NCBI GenBank assembly: GCA_019186845.1
Contig: JABARW010000018.1
Location: 67,180 to 105,920, forward strand
Reading direction: 5' to 3'
Length of the DNA stretch: 38,741 nucleotides
DNA from: Planctomycetota bacterium
Lineage (GTDB): Bacteria > Planctomycetota > UBA8742 > UBA2392
Shown here: piece after piece, positions 7,324 through 16,159 of the stretch
How the letters are laid out: each line of letters starts with the position of its first letter
How positions within the stretch are numbered: position 1 is the first letter of the stretch
Position numbers and translations under genes: made by a program
Notes under the pieces: generated by a model
Databases searched by the model: none
Told to the model about the DNA's origin: nothing
Seen by the model: the letters and a program-made list of their open reading frames with translations, nothing else

Positions 7324-8388
7324 ATGCTGACCTGCCTGCGCGGCCGCCCGAGGCTTGCGGTCCTGTTCTTGATTGCCCTGCTGGGAGTTACGTTCGTCGC
7401 GGTCAGCCGCGTCAGCGCCGAAGGCCCAGCCCCCCGCTCCTTTGACGTGCGCGAGGCCGCCAACGCGGCCCCGCCGCCGGGCGAGGTGCGCAAGGTCAGC
7501 GTCGGCATTTACGTCAATCAGGTGAAGTCCATCGAGATGATCCAGAACGAGTATGTCGTCGACTTCTGGGTCTGGTTTCGCTTCAAGTCGGACAAGCACA
7601 AGCCCGAGGCCGAGCAATACAAGCCCCTGGACAACTTCGAGATCATCGGCGGCATCATTGAAGACCGCATCGCCGACCAGATGGACGAACTTGGCAACGG
7701 CGACACCTATGCCGCGGTGCGCATCATCGCGCGCATCAAGAAGTACTTTGACGTCACCCGCTTTCCCCTCGATGACCACGTCCTGACCATCGAGCTGGAG
7801 GACACCAAGAACGAGGAACACCTGACGCGCTTTGAGGCGGACACCGTGAACTCGCAGGTGGACCCCGCCGTGCGCACCCCCGGCTGGAACCTCACGGCCT
7901 CCCGCGCCCTGGTCAAGCGCCACACCTACTCCACCAACTACGGCGACAGCCGCCTGCCTCCCGGCAAAGAGACAAGCTATTCGCGCTTCGTCTTCGAGAT
8001 GGAACTCCAGCGGCCGGGTCTGGGCTACCTCTTCAAGCTGTTCTGGAGCATCTACCTCTCGGTCATCATCGGCTTTATCGCACTGCTCATTAAACCGACG
8101 GACCTCGACCCGCGATTTGGCCTGGGCGTGGGCGCCATCTTCGCCGCCGCCGCCAGCTCCTACGTGGTCAATGCCGCGCTGCCGCCGACCAACCTGCTCA
8201 CGCTGAGCGACAAGGTGAACATGATTTCCGTCGGGTTCATTTTCCTGTCGCTGTTTGAATCCATCCTCTCGTTGCGTTTCTACTATCGGGACAAAGTGCA
8301 GGCCGCCAAGTGGCTTGACCGCATCTGCTTCTGGGCGCTCATGGCGGGCTACGGGCTGGCCAATTACATCGCCGTCGCCACCGCCTGA
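7324..8388 (+). CDS. Pentameric ligand-gated ion channel (Cys-loop superfamily) homologue
   Basis: The 354-residue protein has a signal peptide (about residues 1-32, ending VSA). An extracellular or periplasmic beta-sandwich follows (about 40-230) with the first-strand pattern VSVGIYVNQVKSIEMI and NEYVVDFWVWFRF. The loop TRFPLDDH (F147-H152) is equivalent to the FPFDxQ loop of the superfamily and lacks the disulfide cysteines, as in other prokaryotic members. The pre-M1 sequence FVFEMELQRPGLGYLFKLF leads into four membrane helices near residues 237-258, 266-288, 300-321 and 333-354. The M1 proline typical of eukaryotic channels is absent. Together this indicates a pLGIC-type channel, like GLIC/ELIC in overall plan. 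M2 is Gly/Ala-rich (FAAAASSYVVNAALPP), so ion selectivity cannot be read. Ligand and physiological role are unknown. A short hairpin, CGTTGA-CAT-TCAACG, lies upstream near 7265. Confidence 0.82.
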   Translation: MLTCLRGRPRLAVLFLIALLGVTFVAVSRVSAEGPAPRSFDVREAANAAPPPGEVRKVSVGIYVNQVKSIEMIQNEYVVDFWVWFRFKSDKHKPEAEQYKPLDNFEIIGGIIEDRIADQMDELGNGDTYAAVRIIARIKKYFDVTRFPLDDHVLTIELEDTKNEEHLTRFEADTVNSQVDPAVRTPGWNLTASRALVKRHTYSTNYGDSRLPPGKETSYSRFVFEMELQRPGLGYLFKLFWSIYLSVIIGFIALLIKPTDLDPRFGLGVGAIFAAAASSYVVNAALPPTNLLTLSDKVNMISVGFIFLSLFESILSLRFYYRDKVQAAKWLDRICFWALMAGYGLANYIAVATA

Positions 8389-8436
8389 TTTGTCACAGCT
8401 TGAAAACGCCTAGTCGCTTGCCGCGCCGCACCCCGC

Positions 8437-8442
8437 TATCAT
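8437..8442 (+). promoter_or_regulatory. Candidate -10 box for the Nfn-like gene
   Basis: GC-TATCAT lies 52 bp before the ATG at 8494; no good -35 is visible. The resulting leader would contain CCGCGCC (8445-8451) pairing with GGCGCGG (8465-8471). Confidence 0.35.
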
Positions 8443-8493
8443 CCCCGCGCCGCGGGCAAGGCGGGGCGCGGCCACATTCCTCGGAGCGGCAAC

Positions 8494-11400
8494 ATGCAAG
8501 CGGGCAACGGCGCAACTTCGCGCAACTTCTCTCTCGGCATCGACGGTTTCACCTTCCATGACCTCTTCCAGCCCGCGCGGCTGGCAGCGCTGGACCAGGC
8601 CTTTCGCGCCCAGGTCAAGGCACGGGACGCCGCATTGAGCGCCCGCTTTGAGTCCTACCGCGCGGGGGCCAGCCTCAGCCCCGTCGAGGAGTCCAACCTG
8701 CTGGTCGATGTCGCGCCGCAGCTTGGTGATTTCGTGGGCGAGCTGTTCCGCGTGCAGGCCCAGCGCGACAAGCTGTTCGCCCGCGCCGCCGATGAACGCG
8801 CCCTGGGTCGCGTGCGCGCCTTTGTGATGCGCCGCTGCGCCCGTCTCAAGAAAGACGAAAAGGCCGAACCCCTGGGCGCCACGCGCGGCATCCTGAGTTT
8901 CATTTCCGCGGCCCTGGGACTTGGAGCCATTGCGGGCGACGAAGAGTTGTCTTCCCTGCGCCTCGCGGCCGCGGCCTCTGAGCTGGAAGAAGCGCTGGCG
9001 GCGTCGGTGCGCGCGGCCAAGCCCGTGCCGCTGACGGATGCTCAGAAGCAGAACCTGAAGAAGCTGCGTGAAGCGGCCAAGGGCCATGCCTGGTTTGCCG
9101 GCGCCGACAGCGACGAAGCGCTGGCCAAGGCCGTGGCGCTGCGCTGCGAACTGTGGCTCAAGAGCTGCCTGCACACAGAGGAAGGTCGCAAGGCCACCCG
9201 GGGCTGGAGCACGCTGAAAATCCCCCAGCCGATGAACTACGACAAGCTGGTGCACAGCATCAAGCCCGACCCCGCCTTTCCGCAGAAGCACTACGGGCCC
9301 GAGGAACACCTGCGCCGCAGAGACGGTTTCAAGCTCACCGACAAGCGCTACAGCGAGCGCGAGGTGGGCTATGAAGTCGATTACTGCATCCTCTGCCACG
9401 ACCGCGACAAAGACTCCTGCAGCAAAGGCCTGAAGGACGCGAGCGGCTTCAAGAGCAACAAAGTGGGCATATCGCTCGAGGGCTGCCCGCTGGAGGAAAA
9501 AATCTCCGAGATGCACGCCCTGCGCCGCCAGGGCGACAGCATTGGCGCCCTGGCGCTGATCTGCATTGACAACCCGATGTGCCCCGGAACGGGCCACCGC
9601 ATCTGCAACGACTGCATGAAGTCGTGCATCTATCAAACACAGGACCCGGTCAACATTCCGCAGGCAGAAACCGGCGCTCTGATTGACGTGTTGCGCATGG
9701 ACTTCGGCGTCGAGATCTTCGGGTTGCTGACCCGCTTCAACCCCCTCAACCGCAAGCGGCCCTATGCGCTGCCTTACAACGGGCTGAAAACGCTTGTGGT
9801 AGGCATGGGCCCCGCAGGTTACACGCTTTCGCACCACCTGATGAACGAGGGCTTTGGCGTTGCCGCCATTGACGGCCTCAAGATCGAGCCGCCGCCCGCC
9901 GACATCACCGGCCACGACGGCAAGGGCATCCGCGCAATCAAGCGTTACGAAGAGATCGAGCAGGAACTGGACAAGCGCATCTTCACGGGCTTTGGCGGCG
10001 TGAGCGAATACGGCATCACCGTGCGCTGGGACAAGAACTTCCTCTATCTGCTGCAAATCACGCTCATGCGCCGCGACGCGCTGGCACTCTTTGGCGGCAC
10101 CCGCTTTGGCGGAACCGTTTCCATTGACGATGCCTGGGAACTGGGCTTTGACCACATCGCCATTGCCACGGGCGCGGGCAAGCCGACCATCATCAACATC
10201 AAGAACAACCTCTGCCGCGGCATCCGCAAAGCCAGCGACTTCCTCATGGCCCTGCAGCTGACGGGTGCCAGCAAACGCGACAATCTCTCGAACCTGCAAG
10301 TGCGCCTGCCCGCGCTGGTCATCGGCGGCGGCCTGACGGGCATTGACACCGCAACGGAGTTGCTCGCCTATTATCCCGTGCAGGTCGAAAAGCACATCGA
10401 GCGCTATGAGACGCTGTGCCGCGAGAACGGCAAAACCAGCGTGGACTCATGGCTGCAGGGCGAGGACAAGGAAATCCTCGCCGAGTTCCAGGCCCACTTT
10501 GCTGAAATCAAGGCCGAGCGCGAACGCGCGGCCACGGCCGGCGAGCAGCCCGACTTCGTCAAGCTCGTGCGCAAGTGGGGCGGCGTGACGCTGTGCTACC
10601 GCAAGGGCATGAAGGATGCGCCGGCCTATCGCCTCAATCACGAGGAAATCATCAAGGCGCTGGAGGAGGGCATCGGCTTTGCCGAGCACCTCAGCCCCCT
10701 CGAAGCCGTGGTCGATGGCAACGGCGCGCTCAAGGAAGTCATCTTTGCCGTTCAGGGCACCAAGCCCGACGGCAAGTTCGGCGACATTGGCGAGCGCAAG
10801 ACGCTCGCCTGCCGCTCGCTCATGGTGGCCGCCGGCACCAGCCCCAACGTGATCTACGAGCGCGAGCACGCCGGCACGTTCAAGATGGACGCTGACAACT
10901 CGTTTTATCAGGCGCACACCGCCAGGCTCGAGGGCGGCAAAATCACGCTCACGCCCGCCGAGGGCGGCAGGGCCGAAGGCGCGTTCTTCACGAGTTACCT
11001 CGACGACCAAGGCCGGACCATCAGCATCTATGGCGACAACCACCCGCTCTACGAGGGCAACGTGGTCAAAGCCATGGCCAGCGCCAAGGACGGCTTTGGG
11101 CACGTCGCGGCCTTGTTCAAGCCGCGGCTGGCAGGTCTTGACACGTCAAGCAAGGCGCAGGCTGCGCGTGACGCCGAATGGGTGGCGCTCAAGGCGAAAC
11201 TTGACGAGCAGCTGCGCCCGAAGGTGCACAAGGTGGTTCGCCTGACGCCGACTATCGTTGAGGTGATCGTCAAAGCGCCCATGGCGGCGCGGCACTTCGA
11301 ACCCGGCCAGTTCTACCGTCTGCAGAACTTTGAAACCTTCGCGCCTGTCGTCGACGGCACACGCCTGGCGACGGAGGGCCTCGCGCTCACAGGCGCCTGG

Positions 11401-12198
11401 ATGGACAAGAAGGCGGGCCTGCTGAGCACCATCGTGCTCGAAATGGGCGGCAGCTCAAGGCTTATGGCGGCACTCAAGCCCGGCGAGCCCGTGGTGCTCA
11501 TGGGCCCCACCGGCACCCCCACTGAGATTCCGAAGGGCGAAACCGTTTGTCTCTTCGGCGGCGGGCTTGGCAACGCGGTGCTGTTCTCCATCGCACAGGC
11601 CATGAAAAACGCCGGCAACAAGGTGCTCTATTTCGCCGGCTACAAGAAACCGCAAGACCTCTACAAGCAGGATGAGGTTGAACGCAGCACCGACCAGGTC
11701 ATCTGGAGCGTCGATGTCGCGCCGGGCATCAAGCCGCGCCGCAAGCAGGACCTGACGTTCGTGGGCAACATCGTGCAGTCGTTCTGCAATTACGCCGAGG
11801 GCAAGCTGGGCGAGCGCCTGTTCGATACGAAAAAGATCGACCGCATCATCGCCATTGGCTCTGATCGCATGATGGCGGCCGTCAAAGACGCGCGGCATGG
11901 CGTGATGAAGCCCTTCCTCAAGGAAGGCCACGTGGCGATTGGCTCGATCAACTCGACGATGCAGTGCATGATGAAGGAAATCTGCGCCCAGTGCCTGCAG
12001 AAGCACGTTGATCCGGTCACGGGGAAAGAGACAGCTCCGGTGTTCTCCTGCTTCAACCAGGACCAGGAGCTGGACAAAGTCGATTTCGCGAATCTCAATT
12101 CGCGCCTGCGCATCAACAGCCTGCAGGAGAAGATCACCAACATGTGGCTCGACCGCCTCTTGAAACACCCGCAGGGCAAGATGATCGAACTGGTGTGA
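8494..12198 (+). CDS. Fused NfnB/NfnA (SudA/SudB)-like flavin iron-sulfur oxidoreductase
   Basis: The 1234-residue protein joins domains usually found on two subunits. Residues 1-290 are a helical N-terminal region I do not recognise. Residues 290-420 hold Cys-rich segments (C298, C301, C309, then EGCPLEEK, and CIDNPMC with CNDCMKSC), resembling the iron-sulfur part of GltD/NfnB proteins. A GltD-like domain follows, with FAD motif VVGMGPAGYTLS near 434 and a second dinucleotide motif VIGGGLTGIDTATELL near 608. From about 908 there is a PyrK/NfnA-like ferredoxin-reductase module (FEPGQFYRLQNF; nucleotide pocket VCLFGGGLGNAVLFSIA near 1019). It ends with C1158, C1164, C1167 and C1186, probably a [2Fe-2S] site. 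NfnAB couples NADH, NADPH and ferredoxin by electron bifurcation; that activity is inferred here. GGAG at 8483-8486 sets the start. Confidence 0.83.
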   Translation: MQAGNGATSRNFSLGIDGFTFHDLFQPARLAALDQAFRAQVKARDAALSARFESYRAGASLSPVEESNLLVDVAPQLGDFVGELFRVQAQRDKLFARAADERALGRVRAFVMRRCARLKKDEKAEPLGATRGILSFISAALGLGAIAGDEELSSLRLAAAASELEEALAASVRAAKPVPLTDAQKQNLKKLREAAKGHAWFAGADSDEALAKAVALRCELWLKSCLHTEEGRKATRGWSTLKIPQPMNYDKLVHSIKPDPAFPQKHYGPEEHLRRRDGFKLTDKRYSEREVGYEVDYCILCHDRDKDSCSKGLKDASGFKSNKVGISLEGCPLEEKISEMHALRRQGDSIGALALICIDNPMCPGTGHRICNDCMKSCIYQTQDPVNIPQAETGALIDVLRMDFGVEIFGLLTRFNPLNRKRPYALPYNGLKTLVVGMGPAGYTLSHHLMNEGFGVAAIDGLKIEPPPADITGHDGKGIRAIKRYEEIEQELDKRIFTGFGGVSEYGITVRWDKNFLYLLQITLMRRDALALFGGTRFGGTVSIDDAWELGFDHIAIATGAGKPTIINIKNNLCRGIRKASDFLMALQLTGASKRDNLSNLQVRLPALVIGGGLTGIDTATELLAYYPVQVEKHIERYETLCRENGKTSVDSWLQGEDKEILAEFQAHFAEIKAERERAATAGEQPDFVKLVRKWGGVTLCYRKGMKDAPAYRLNHEEIIKALEEGIGFAEHLSPLEAVVDGNGALKEVIFAVQGTKPDGKFGDIGERKTLACRSLMVAAGTSPNVIYEREHAGTFKMDADNSFYQAHTARLEGGKITLTPAEGGRAEGAFFTSYLDDQGRTISIYGDNHPLYEGNVVKAMASAKDGFGHVAALFKPRLAGLDTSSKAQAARDAEWVALKAKLDEQLRPKVHKVVRLTPTIVEVIVKAPMAARHFEPGQFYRLQNFETFAPVVDGTRLATEGLALTGAWMDKKAGLLSTIVLEMGGSSRLMAALKPGEPVVLMGPTGTPTEIPKGETVCLFGGGLGNAVLFSIAQAMKNAGNKVLYFAGYKKPQDLYKQDEVERSTDQVIWSVDVAPGIKPRRKQDLTFVGNIVQSFCNYAEGKLGERLFDTKKIDRIIAIGSDRMMAAVKDARHGVMKPFLKEGHVAIGSINSTMQCMMKEICAQCLQKHVDPVTGKETAPVFSCFNQDQELDKVDFANLNSRLRINSLQEKITNMWLDRLLKHPQGKMIELV

Positions 12199-12272
12199 CG
12201 GTTCACATGCGACGTGTGACAATTGGGGCCGAGTTCGTAGCCTGCGCTTCGGTGCCAAACTATGGAGGGAAC

Positions 12273-13424
12273 ATGACTGATCGCCCTTTTCTACTCACCT
12301 ATCAGCCTCCTGTCATTTTGATTGCGTTGGCCTTCGTTTCGATCGCATTTGGCTCCGCTCTGGCTTGCCAGACCACGGAAGATCTCGCAAAGGCGCCTGC
12401 TATTGAGTTTGAGGTTCCGGCGGAAGTCAGGAAAAGGTTGCTTGTTGGGAAACCGGGTACTGAGCAGCTCAAGTGGGCGCCCGTCAGCACCGAGAAAGTC
12501 AAGCTAAACGAGGGTGAGTGGATTCACGCCAATCCCGAGGGCGACGGAAATCTGGTTGAGGGGTTGAAAAGTGTTGCCCCTCGTCTTTACTCGCTGAACC
12601 TGCGGCCAGCCTCGGACGGGGCATTGATCGGAATCAAGGAACTCAAGCAACTTCGCGAACTCGAAGTTGACGGACAGTGCGCTTATGAAAGTGGCTTTAA
12701 GGGAACGGCGTTCGACGAGTTGGCCGCACTGGAAAACCTTGAATTCGTAACGGTTCTTTCCGCCGAGTGCACCGATGCATCGATTGCTCAGATCGCCAAG
12801 ATCAAGTCGCTGCGCCGGTTCAACTTGTCTCCTTCGCAATCACTGACCGAGAAATGCTTCAAACCGTTCAAAGAAGCGATCAGGCTCAAGTCGTTGAGGC
12901 TTGGCAATTTTGCGAAGCAGGATGACGCGATGGCGGACATCGCACAGATTCCCAACCTCGAAGAGCTCGACTTGCGCAGTTGCAACAGCCTGACATCCAC
13001 CGGCGTCGGCTATTTGGCGTCTACGAAGCTGCAATCCCTTGTGCTGGTCGGATGCGTTTACATTGATGATGAGGCGGCGAAATCGATCGCGCAGATCAAG
13101 ACCTTGAAGCACCTGGATCTCGGTGCGGGCGTCCAGCTGATCACACTGGAGGGCTACAAGGCCATCGCCACGCTGACCCTGGAGAGGCTTGAGATGATGG
13201 GCAACTTCAGCATAGGCGATGACGAAGTCGCGGCACTATGCGCCATCAAGACGCTGAAGTACCTGGACATTTCGATTACCAACGTTACCGACAAGTGTGT
13301 GGACTCGCTTGCCAAGCTGACGAACCTGGAAACCCTGAAGATCTTCGAAACAGTGGTGACGCAGACCGCGCTTGATCGGCTCAAGAAAAGCACTCCCAAG
13401 CTGGAGATCATCACCAAGCGCTGA
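12273..13424 (+). CDS. Exported leucine-rich-repeat protein
   Basis: I place the start at ATG 12273, preceded by GGAGGGA (12264-12270). A longer in-frame start at 12144 would overlap the previous gene and has no signal sequence. The 383-residue product opens with a signal peptide (about residues 10-31, PPVILIALAFVSIAFGSALA) followed by Cys; the -3 position is not the usual Leu, so lipidation is uncertain. From about residue 110 it contains irregular leucine-rich repeats of 23-26 residues, such as IPNLEELDLRSCNSLTSTGV, IKTLKHLDLGAGVQLITLEG and IKTLKYLDISITNVTDKCVD. These form a solenoid likely to bind proteins. It converges on the propeller gene with only 13 bp between stops. Base composition is visibly lower in GC than its neighbours. 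Confidence 0.78.
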   Translation: MTDRPFLLTYQPPVILIALAFVSIAFGSALACQTTEDLAKAPAIEFEVPAEVRKRLLVGKPGTEQLKWAPVSTEKVKLNEGEWIHANPEGDGNLVEGLKSVAPRLYSLNLRPASDGALIGIKELKQLRELEVDGQCAYESGFKGTAFDELAALENLEFVTVLSAECTDASIAQIAKIKSLRRFNLSPSQSLTEKCFKPFKEAIRLKSLRLGNFAKQDDAMADIAQIPNLEELDLRSCNSLTSTGVGYLASTKLQSLVLVGCVYIDDEAAKSIAQIKTLKHLDLGAGVQLITLEGYKAIATLTLERLEMMGNFSIGDDEVAALCAIKTLKYLDISITNVTDKCVDSLAKLTNLETLKIFETVVTQTALDRLKKSTPKLEIITKR

Positions 13425-13437
13425 CCCTGCCTTGCGC

Positions 13438-14724
13438 CTACTTGGTCTCGGCGCGCATCAGGTGGCAGCTCAGCGTCCACTTTGAAGCAACCAGCGTTGG
13501 GCCATTCTCGAGCTGAAGATTGGCGTCAACTGGCTTCCATGTGAAGAGCGCGTTGCCCGCAACGACCGGCAACGTGCCTGAACTGATCTCCTGTAAAACC
13601 GTCAGTTTGTCGCGGCTTAACACAAGTGTGCTGTTTTCTGTCCCGGCGAAAATCGAGTCGTCCGTGACGACCGGTTGGCCAAACATCGGGGTGACCTTGC
13701 GCCCCTCCGGCGGTGCTTTCACCGAAGTGGCGTCGAATTCCGCGATCTGATCCAGTGTGTCAGGCTTGAATGAACGCAGCAAACCGCCATCGAATGCATA
13801 CACGGTGTTTGCGGTGTACGCTGGGCGACTCGGGAAGATGCCTGTCTTCCGCACCGTCAGCGCCCCTTTTTTGGGGTCGGCGCAAACCAGTTCGTCGCCT
13901 CTAGAACCGTAAATGAACTTGCCGCCGCTGCACCAGATTCCGGCCGAGCTTCCGCCGCGCGGCCCATCGGGCAAAGTGAAGGAAGAGATGTCCTTCCCGC
14001 TCTTGCCGTTGATCAGCGCCATTTGAACACCTTTTCCGGGCGCCGAACCCACGAGGCATATGTCCTCGCCGGTCACCGCAAAAGCTATATCCGGAATCAA
14101 CATGGGCATGGCGTCCCATGCCGCGTCACCCTTTTCAAAACTGCTGAGGTGAAAGTTACCGTCGTACCACAGCACACCTTTACTGGTGAGGAAAGAGTCC
14201 TTGCCCACCGATTGCAGGTCTTTGCGCCACTTGGCCTTGCCATCCTTGAGCGCGACGCTGATCAACTGGCGCGTTTGTTCTTCGCCGACGATCGCGTACA
14301 GATAACCCTTGTTGATGCCGATCAGGCAGTAGCCGGCGCGGTCATTCCATGCCCAATCCGTCTTGCCGGTGGCGACATCCACCGCGACGATGCCGTTCAA
14401 TTCGACACCATTGCGGTTTTTGGTCGGCGCAAAGAAGTAGGCCTTGCCGCCCGAGACCACGAAGTCCGAAGGGGCCCGCATTCCCGTCACTGAGAAGGTC
14501 CAAGCCGCGTCGCCAAAGCGCTGGTCACCAAGCTTGCCGGGCACGTAGCCGCTTGCATTGAGGTCGCCTCCCTGGGCGATCCACTCCGCGCGGAATCCTG
14601 GCTTGTCATTTCCGGCAAGCAGATTCTCCGGCGCGGCGTTGGAAATTTGGCCCAAAGTGACATAGGCAAGACCCCCGCTGGCGATGAGTATTCCGGCGGC
14701 AAGAAATGGCAACACCGTTTTCAT
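13438..14724 (-). CDS. Exported PQQ/WD40-like beta-propeller protein
   Basis: The start is ATG 14724, with AGAGGA upstream; a longer reading from 14754 adds ten residues and disrupts the signal peptide. The 428-residue product begins MKTVLPFLAAGILIASGGLA (signal peptide or anchor). The rest consists of repeated beta blades with the pattern of PQQ-like repeats: GIVAVDVATGKTDWAWN, ISVALKDGKAKWRKDL, QMALINGKSGKDISSF, ELVCADPKKGALTVRK. Such propellers occur in BamB-like scaffolds and in quinoprotein dehydrogenases. I see no catalytic or PQQ-binding residue set, so a binding role outside the cytoplasm is more likely. It is divergent from pntAA across a 180-bp region with a promoter for each side. 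GC is low, like the convergent LRR gene. Confidence 0.77.
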   Translation of the reverse strand: MKTVLPFLAAGILIASGGLAYVTLGQISNAAPENLLAGNDKPGFRAEWIAQGGDLNASGYVPGKLGDQRFGDAAWTFSVTGMRAPSDFVVSGGKAYFFAPTKNRNGVELNGIVAVDVATGKTDWAWNDRAGYCLIGINKGYLYAIVGEEQTRQLISVALKDGKAKWRKDLQSVGKDSFLTSKGVLWYDGNFHLSSFEKGDAAWDAMPMLIPDIAFAVTGEDICLVGSAPGKGVQMALINGKSGKDISSFTLPDGPRGGSSAGIWCSGGKFIYGSRGDELVCADPKKGALTVRKTGIFPSRPAYTANTVYAFDGGLLRSFKPDTLDQIAEFDATSVKAPPEGRKVTPMFGQPVVTDDSIFAGTENSTLVLSRDKLTVLQEISSGTLPVVAGNALFTWKPVDANLQLENGPTLVASKWTLSCHLMRAETK

Positions 14725-14753
14725 GGCTGGTCCTCTTTCACGCGTTGAAGTCA

Positions 14754-14782
14754 ATGCTCGTTGAACTCTCCTTCGCTTTCAA
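14754..14782 (-). promoter_or_regulatory. Candidate promoter for the propeller gene
   Basis: Read on the minus strand: TTGAAA (14782-14777), a 17-bp spacer, and GAGCAT (14759-14754), about 30 bp before the start codon. The -10 match is moderate. Confidence 0.33.
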
Positions 14783-14833
14783 CTCAGCCTCACATTGCTT
14801 GCTCTACAGGAGTCGCCAAAACGGCCTTGGGGC

Positions 14834-14862
14834 TTGAGTGATGCCGCGTCCGGGAATATAGC
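14834..14862 (+). promoter_or_regulatory. Promoter of the pnt operon
   Basis: TTGAGT (14834-14839), a 17-bp spacer and TATAGC (14857-14862) predict a start near 14869 and a leader of about 36 nt carrying GGAGG (14896-14900) before the ATG at 14905. Confidence 0.5.
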
Positions 14863-14904
14863 TCTACGCTCTGGTTCTTCTTCGCGGGCTGGTTCGGAGG
14901 CGCC

Positions 14905-16122
14905 ATGGCGTCCATCTTCTTTCCCAAGGAATTCCCGGCCGGCGAGCGCCGCGTCGCTGCCACGCCTGACACCGTCAAGCGGCTGGTCAAGGAGGGGCAC
15001 TCCGTGACCATCGAACAGGGCGCGGGCGCCGGCGCGTTCTATCCCGACACCGAGTACAGCCAGGCCGGCGCCGCCATCGAAGCCGACGCCGCAAAGGCCT
15101 GGGCCGCCGCCGATATCATCGCCCAGCTTTCAGTGCCCATGGCCTCGCAGGTCAGCCAGATGAAGGAAGGCGCCAGCATCGTCTCCTTCCTGTGGCCGCT
15201 GGACAACCTCGAGCTGGTCAAGCTGCTGGCCGAGCGCAAGATCTCGGCCTTTGCCATGGATGCCGTGCCGCGCACGACGCGCGCCCAGAAGGACGACGCC
15301 CTGACCAGCCAGGCTTCCCTGGCGGGTTACAAGGCCGTCCTGCTGGCGGCGATGCACCTGCCCAAGATTTTCCCCATGCAAATGACGGCCGCGGGCACGA
15401 TACGGCCGGCCAAGGTGGTCATCATCGGCGCGGGCGTGGCCGGCCTGCAGGCCATCGCCACGGCCAAGCGTCTGGGAGCCATCGTTGAAGTCTCTGACGT
15501 GCGCCCCGAAGTCAAGGAGCAGGTGCAGTCCCTGGGCGCCAGCTACATCGAGGTGAAGTCGGAAGAAAACCTCAGCGCCGTGGGCGGCTATGCCAAAGAG
15601 CAGAGCGAGGAGTTCAAGCGCAAGCAGGCCGAGGTGCTGCGCGCCCACCTGGTGGCCGCCGACGCCATTATCACCACGGCCCTGATTCCCTATCGCCCCG
15701 CCCCCAAACTCATCGGCGCCGACGTCGTCCAGGCCATGCGGCCCGGCAGCGTCATCGTTGACCTCGCCGCCGAGCGCGGCGGCAACTGCGAGCTGACCGA
15801 GCCTGGCAAGACCGTGGTCAAGCATGGCATCACGCTGGTGGGCGAGCTGGCCCTGGCCAATACCCTGCCGGTTCACGCCAGCGACCAGTACGCCAAGAAC
15901 GTGCAGAACGTCCTGAGCGACGCGACGAAGAAGGGCGTCTTTGGCTGGGACCTGGCCGACGACATCGTGGGCGGCGGCAAGACCAAGGAGGGCCAGGCCT
16001 ACCCCGGCGCGCTGATCACGCACAGCGGCGAAGTGTTGCACCCCAAGGTGCGTGAGGCGCTGAAACTGCCTGCGGCACCTGTCGCCGCAGCGCCGGAAGC
16101 AGCGCAAGCCGCCAAGTCCTGA
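14905..16122 (+). CDS. pntAA: NAD(P) transhydrogenase alpha subunit, NAD-binding domain I
   Basis: This soluble domain I binds NAD(H) in the proton-translocating transhydrogenase, which drives hydride transfer from NADH to NADP+ using the proton gradient. Motifs include the N-terminal FPKEFPAGERRVAATPDTVK, the mobile-loop region RTTRAQKDDALTSQASLAGY, and the Rossmann nucleotide loop VVIIGAGVAGLQAIATAKRL followed by EVSDVRPEV. The 405-residue length fits the split-alpha form, in which the membrane part of alpha is a separate gene (next, 38 bp downstream). The last 20 residues are an Ala/Pro-rich linker. GGAGG (14896-14900) supports the start. It is the first gene of a three-gene operon. Confidence 0.95.
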   Translation: MASIFFPKEFPAGERRVAATPDTVKRLVKEGHSVTIEQGAGAGAFYPDTEYSQAGAAIEADAAKAWAAADIIAQLSVPMASQVSQMKEGASIVSFLWPLDNLELVKLLAERKISAFAMDAVPRTTRAQKDDALTSQASLAGYKAVLLAAMHLPKIFPMQMTAAGTIRPAKVVIIGAGVAGLQAIATAKRLGAIVEVSDVRPEVKEQVQSLGASYIEVKSEENLSAVGGYAKEQSEEFKRKQAEVLRAHLVAADAIITTALIPYRPAPKLIGADVVQAMRPGSVIVDLAAERGGNCELTEPGKTVVKHGITLVGELALANTLPVHASDQYAKNVQNVLSDATKKGVFGWDLADDIVGGGKTKEGQAYPGALITHSGEVLHPKVREALKLPAAPVAAAPEAAQAAKS

Positions 16123-16159
16123 GGCCGAACAAGGCGCCAGCCAGCGCCGGAGCGAGAAA

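Noticed and set aside
8410..10395. 661-codon minus-strand frame opposite the Nfn-like gene
   Set aside because: The opposite strand has unmistakable FAD and Fe-S motifs. The frame is a codon-bias shadow.
12144..12272. Upstream extension of the LRR gene to 12144
   Set aside because: It overlaps the previous coding end, lacks a ribosome binding site, and would bury the signal peptide internally.
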